From NCBI RefSeq assembly GCF_048268525.1, contig NZ_JBLWVH010000039.1:1-16190 (forward strand): 16,190 nucleotides of DNA, read 5' to 3'. Below are positions 13,944 to 16,190 of the stretch, piece by piece (within the stretch, counting starts at the first letter, position 1; each line of letters opens with the position of its first letter). This DNA is from Maricaulis sp048268525. GTDB taxonomy: Bacteria > Pseudomonadota > Alphaproteobacteria > Caulobacterales > Maricaulaceae. Under the pieces are notes generated by a model. That model did not search any database, was not told where the DNA came from, and saw nothing but the letters and a program-made list of their open reading frames with translations. A program made the translations under genes and the position numbers.

Positions 13944-15362
13944 ATGGCTGACGACACCTCGAGCGACGCCCCGAAACAAGCCTCCAGCGCCATGTGGGGC
14001 GGTCGCTTCTCAGCGGGCCCGTCGGCAGTGATGGAAGCCATCAACGCTTCGGTCGACATTGACCAGCGCATGGCGGACCAGGATATCGATGGTTCCCTCG
14101 CCCACAGCCGAATGTTGGCCGCAACCGGGGTGATTTCAAGCGCCGATGCTGCGGCGATCCAGCGCGGGCTCGAACAGGTCCGCTCCGAGATCCATGCCGG
14201 CGACTTCCCGTGGTCGAAAGCGCTGGAAGACGTTCACATGAATGTCGAGGCGCGATTGAAGGAAATCATCGGCGAACCGGCCGGACGTTTGCACACCGCG
14301 CGCTCGCGCAATGACCAGGTCGCCACAGATTTCCGGCTCTGGCTGCGCGATGCCTGCGACCGTATCGACGCCATGCTCGCCGCCTACCAGACGGCGCTGG
14401 TCAAGCAGGCCGAGATCCATGCCGACCAGGTCATGCCGGGATTCACCCACCTGCAAACCGCGCAACCGGTTTCGCTGGGTCACCATCTTCTCAGCTATGT
14501 CGAGGTTGCACAGCGCGATCGCGGCCGTTTCGCCGATGCCCGCAAGCGCCTCAATGAAAGCCCTCTCGGCTGTGCAGCCCTGGCCGGAACCGCCTTCCCC
14601 ATCGACCGTGAGATGACCGCCAGTGATCTCGGCTTTGACCGTCCGATGGCCAATTCGCTCGACGGCGTCGCCGCGCGCGACTTCGCGCTGGAAGTGCTGT
14701 CGGCCGCCTCGATCTGCGCCGTGAACCTGTCGCGCTTTGCCGAGGAGATCGTGCTGTGGTGCACCCGCCGGTTCGGTTTCGCGACCCTGTCCGACGCCTG
14801 GTCGACCGGCTCCTCGATCATGCCGCAAAAGCGCAATCCCGACGCCGCCGAGCTGGTCCGCGCCAAGCCGGGCCGCATCATCGGCTCGCTGACCGGACTG
14901 CTGACCGTGGTGAAGGGCCTGCCGCTCGCCTATTCCAAGGACCTTCAGGAAGACAAGGCACCGGTCTTCCAGGCGATTGACGACCTGGAACTCGCCTTGC
15001 TGTCGATGGCGGGCATGGCCGGCGACCTCACCTTCTTCCCGGAAGCCCTGGAAGAGGCAGCCGGAGAAGCCTATTCCGACGCCACCGATCTCGCCGACTA
15101 TGTCGTTCGCGAGCTCGGCAAGCCGTTTCGCGATGCCCATCACATCTCCGGTTCGATCGTCAAACTGGCCGAGGCCAAAGGCGTGCCACTGGCGGAGCTG
15201 TCGCTGGCCGAGATGCAAACCATCGAACCGGCTATCGACGACAGCGTTTTTTCCGTGTTGAGTGCGCGGGCATCGATGATGAGCCGCACCAGTTTTGGCG
15301 GCACGTCGCCGATCCGGGTCCGCGAACAGGTGGCGATCTGGAAGGATCGCCTGGGTTGTTGA
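13944..15362 (+). CDS. argH: Argininosuccinate lyase
   Basis: ArgH cleaves argininosuccinate to arginine and fumarate, the last step of arginine synthesis, as a cytoplasmic homotetramer of the fumarase/aspartase superfamily. The 472-residue length is normal. Visible signatures are MWGGRFS (17-23) at the N-terminus, EDVHMNVEARL (95-105), HTARSRNDQVATD (117-129), PGFTHLQTAQPVSLGHH (165-181, with the catalytic His169) and the fumarate lyase signature GSSIMPQKRNPD (289-300), followed by YSKDLQEDK (330-338) and the typical C-terminal GGTSPIRVREQ. The ATG at 13944 gives 16 extra residues before the conserved MWGGRF; the later in-frame ATG at that Met (13992) is possible, but GGGA 7 bases upstream supports the first. 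An LptM-like lipoprotein gene follows after 11 bases, probably in the same operon. Confidence 0.97.
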   Translation: MADDTSSDAPKQASSAMWGGRFSAGPSAVMEAINASVDIDQRMADQDIDGSLAHSRMLAATGVISSADAAAIQRGLEQVRSEIHAGDFPWSKALEDVHMNVEARLKEIIGEPAGRLHTARSRNDQVATDFRLWLRDACDRIDAMLAAYQTALVKQAEIHADQVMPGFTHLQTAQPVSLGHHLLSYVEVAQRDRGRFADARKRLNESPLGCAALAGTAFPIDREMTASDLGFDRPMANSLDGVAARDFALEVLSAASICAVNLSRFAEEIVLWCTRRFGFATLSDAWSTGSSIMPQKRNPDAAELVRAKPGRIIGSLTGLLTVVKGLPLAYSKDLQEDKAPVFQAIDDLELALLSMAGMAGDLTFFPEALEEAAGEAYSDATDLADYVVRELGKPFRDAHHISGSIVKLAEAKGVPLAELSLAEMQTIEPAIDDSVFSVLSARASMMSRTSFGGTSPIRVREQVAIWKDRLGC

Positions 15363-15373
15363 GAGCAATTGCG

Positions 15374-15511
15374 ATGAAACGTCTGGCCACATTCACACTT
15401 GTCGCGCTCAGCGCGCTCGCCGTCGCGGCCTGTGGCCTGCGCGGCAATCTCGACCGTCCCGACCCGCTCTGGGGCGATCCGCCGGCTGCTGAAGACGAGA
15501 GCGACGAATAG
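15374..15511 (+). CDS. lptM: LptM-like small lipoprotein
   Basis: LptM-type lipoproteins are short outer-membrane lipoproteins; in Escherichia coli LptM (YifL) helps assemble the LptD-LptE lipopolysaccharide translocon. The 45-residue product has a basic start (MKRLATF), a hydrophobic core and the lipobox VAAC (Cys20), followed by the family hallmark CGLRGNLDRPDPLW (20-33), where most relatives have a CGxxGPLxxP pattern, then an acidic tail. It lies 11 bases after argH on the same strand, the position where alphaproteobacteria usually carry this gene. It is too short for routine ORF lists but the lipobox plus motif make it convincing. Function in this organism is inferred from the family. Confidence 0.82.
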   Translation: MKRLATFTLVALSALAVAACGLRGNLDRPDPLWGDPPAAEDESDE

Positions 15512-15591
15512 CCCGTCGCGCCCGAGCGGCTCACCAAAGTGTAATGCATCGGAGCCTCGTTATTCCGCTGCACCGTGGTAGTTTTCACGCC

Positions 15592-16190
15592 ATGCGTCGT
15601 ACGTCCTTGATCCTTGCCTGGTTTTCGCTCGTCTGGGAGCGGTCGGTTCCGGTTGTCTGGCCGGGCCTGGCCTGGGTCGCCAGCTTTGTGATTGTCGCAC
15701 TGCTGGGCGTCTGGGACATGTTCGGCGACCCTTGGCGGGCGATCTATGCCATCATCACCTTCATTGTCGCCGTCTGGCTGACCCGACCGGGTGTCGCTGC
15801 CTTCCGGTGGCCGAATACGGACGAGACGGCGCGTCGGGTCGAAACCGACAGCCACATCACCGCCCGCCCCCATGAAGCCCTGACCGACTGTCCGAGCGAG
15901 GACGACCCGGTAGCCCTTCAGGTCTGGACCGAACACCGCGCCCGCATGGCCGCCCGCCTGGCCGCAGCGCGCGCCCGCCGCCCGCGCGCTGCCTGGGCCC
16001 GGTTCGACAGCTTCGCCGTGCGCGGCATGCTGGGGCTTGGCCTTGTGGTCAGCTGGTTGATTGCTGGCCCCGCCGCCCGCGACCGGGTTGGTGAGGCCTT
16101 TTCCCCCAACATGATCATCGCCGGTGGGCAGACCCTGTCGATCGATGCCTGGATCGGTCCGCCCGCTTATACCGCCCGGGCGCCGTTCTG
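15592..16190 (+). CDS. TIGR02302/DUF4175-type large membrane protein, 5' part only
   Basis: The reading frame is open from 15592 to the window end (199 codons seen) and is cut there; complete members exceed 800 residues. The visible part has a WERSVPVVWPGLAW segment leading into two membrane helices (about 22-41 and 50-66), then the family pattern of a helix with aligned Arg/Glu (FRWPNTDETARRVETDSH, 71-88), HEALTD (94-99), WTEHRARMAARLAAARARRP (112-131), a third membrane helix (about 144-161), and the DAWIGPPAYT block (185-194) that opens the periplasmic domain. The function of this family is not known. ATG 15592 is the best start; an in-frame ATG at 15544 adds 16 residues without family likeness, and neither has a strong ribosome binding site. 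In many alphaproteobacteria it follows lysA; here it follows the LptM-like gene directly. Confidence 0.85.
   Translation, partial: MRRTSLILAWFSLVWERSVPVVWPGLAWVASFVIVALLGVWDMFGDPWRAIYAIITFIVAVWLTRPGVAAFRWPNTDETARRVETDSHITARPHEALTDCPSEDDPVALQVWTEHRARMAARLAAARARRPRAAWARFDSFAVRGMLGLGLVVSWLIAGPAARDRVGEAFSPNMIIAGGQTLSIDAWIGPPAYTARAPF

Noticed and set aside
14136..15392. 418-codon minus-strand frame over argH
   Set aside because: Shadow of a strongly conserved argH; no domain or start signal.

Overview
The window reads as chromosomal DNA of a GC-rich Gram-negative alphaproteobacterium, most likely of the Caulobacterales/Maricaulales type (Maricaulis- or Caulobacter-like). The grounds are a TonB-dependent receptor of the Xanthomonas/Caulobacter class, an argH - LptM-like lipoprotein - TIGR02302/DUF4175 gene order, an etfBA pair near a PduO-type cobalamin adenosyltransferase, and uniformly high-GC codon use. 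The genus assignment is an inference. I see no insertion sequence, prophage, CRISPR array, tRNA or rRNA.

Left part (1-5911): a PduO-type ATP:cob(I)alamin adenosyltransferase and a secreted YceI-family protein run rightward and end at a strong terminator. A membrane-anchored serine hydrolase of the beta-lactamase/class C type runs leftward. It is divergent from a translationally coupled pair, a PadR regulator and a small two-helix membrane protein, and the shared control region carries two inverted repeats. etfB-etfA (electron transfer flavoprotein) follows and ends in a second strong terminator.

Middle part (5927-13058): four leftward genes, listed in transcription order: a beta-propeller phytase lipoprotein, a small membrane protein of unknown function, a seven-helix AraC-type regulator, and a membrane-anchored amidohydrolase whose ribosome binding site lies in an 11-bp hairpin. 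Divergent from the phytase is a 935-residue TonB-dependent receptor. Phytase and receptor probably form a surface system that releases phosphate from inositol phosphates and imports a product or metal complex. Their 238-bp shared region is rich in inverted repeats.

Right part (13059-16190): a gene-free stretch ends in an unexplained intrinsic terminator (possible small RNA). It is followed by a leftward TlpA-like thioredoxin and, only 26 bp away and divergent, argH (last step of arginine synthesis), then an LptM-like 45-residue lipoprotein and the start of a large TIGR02302/DUF4175 membrane protein cut by the window end. The lysA gene often found between the last two is absent here.

Most of the window is ordinary metabolism. 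The items most worth a second look are the phytase/receptor unit and its leader, the membrane AraC regulator with the hairpin-masked amidohydrolase, the PadR-linked divergent locus, and the orphan terminator.
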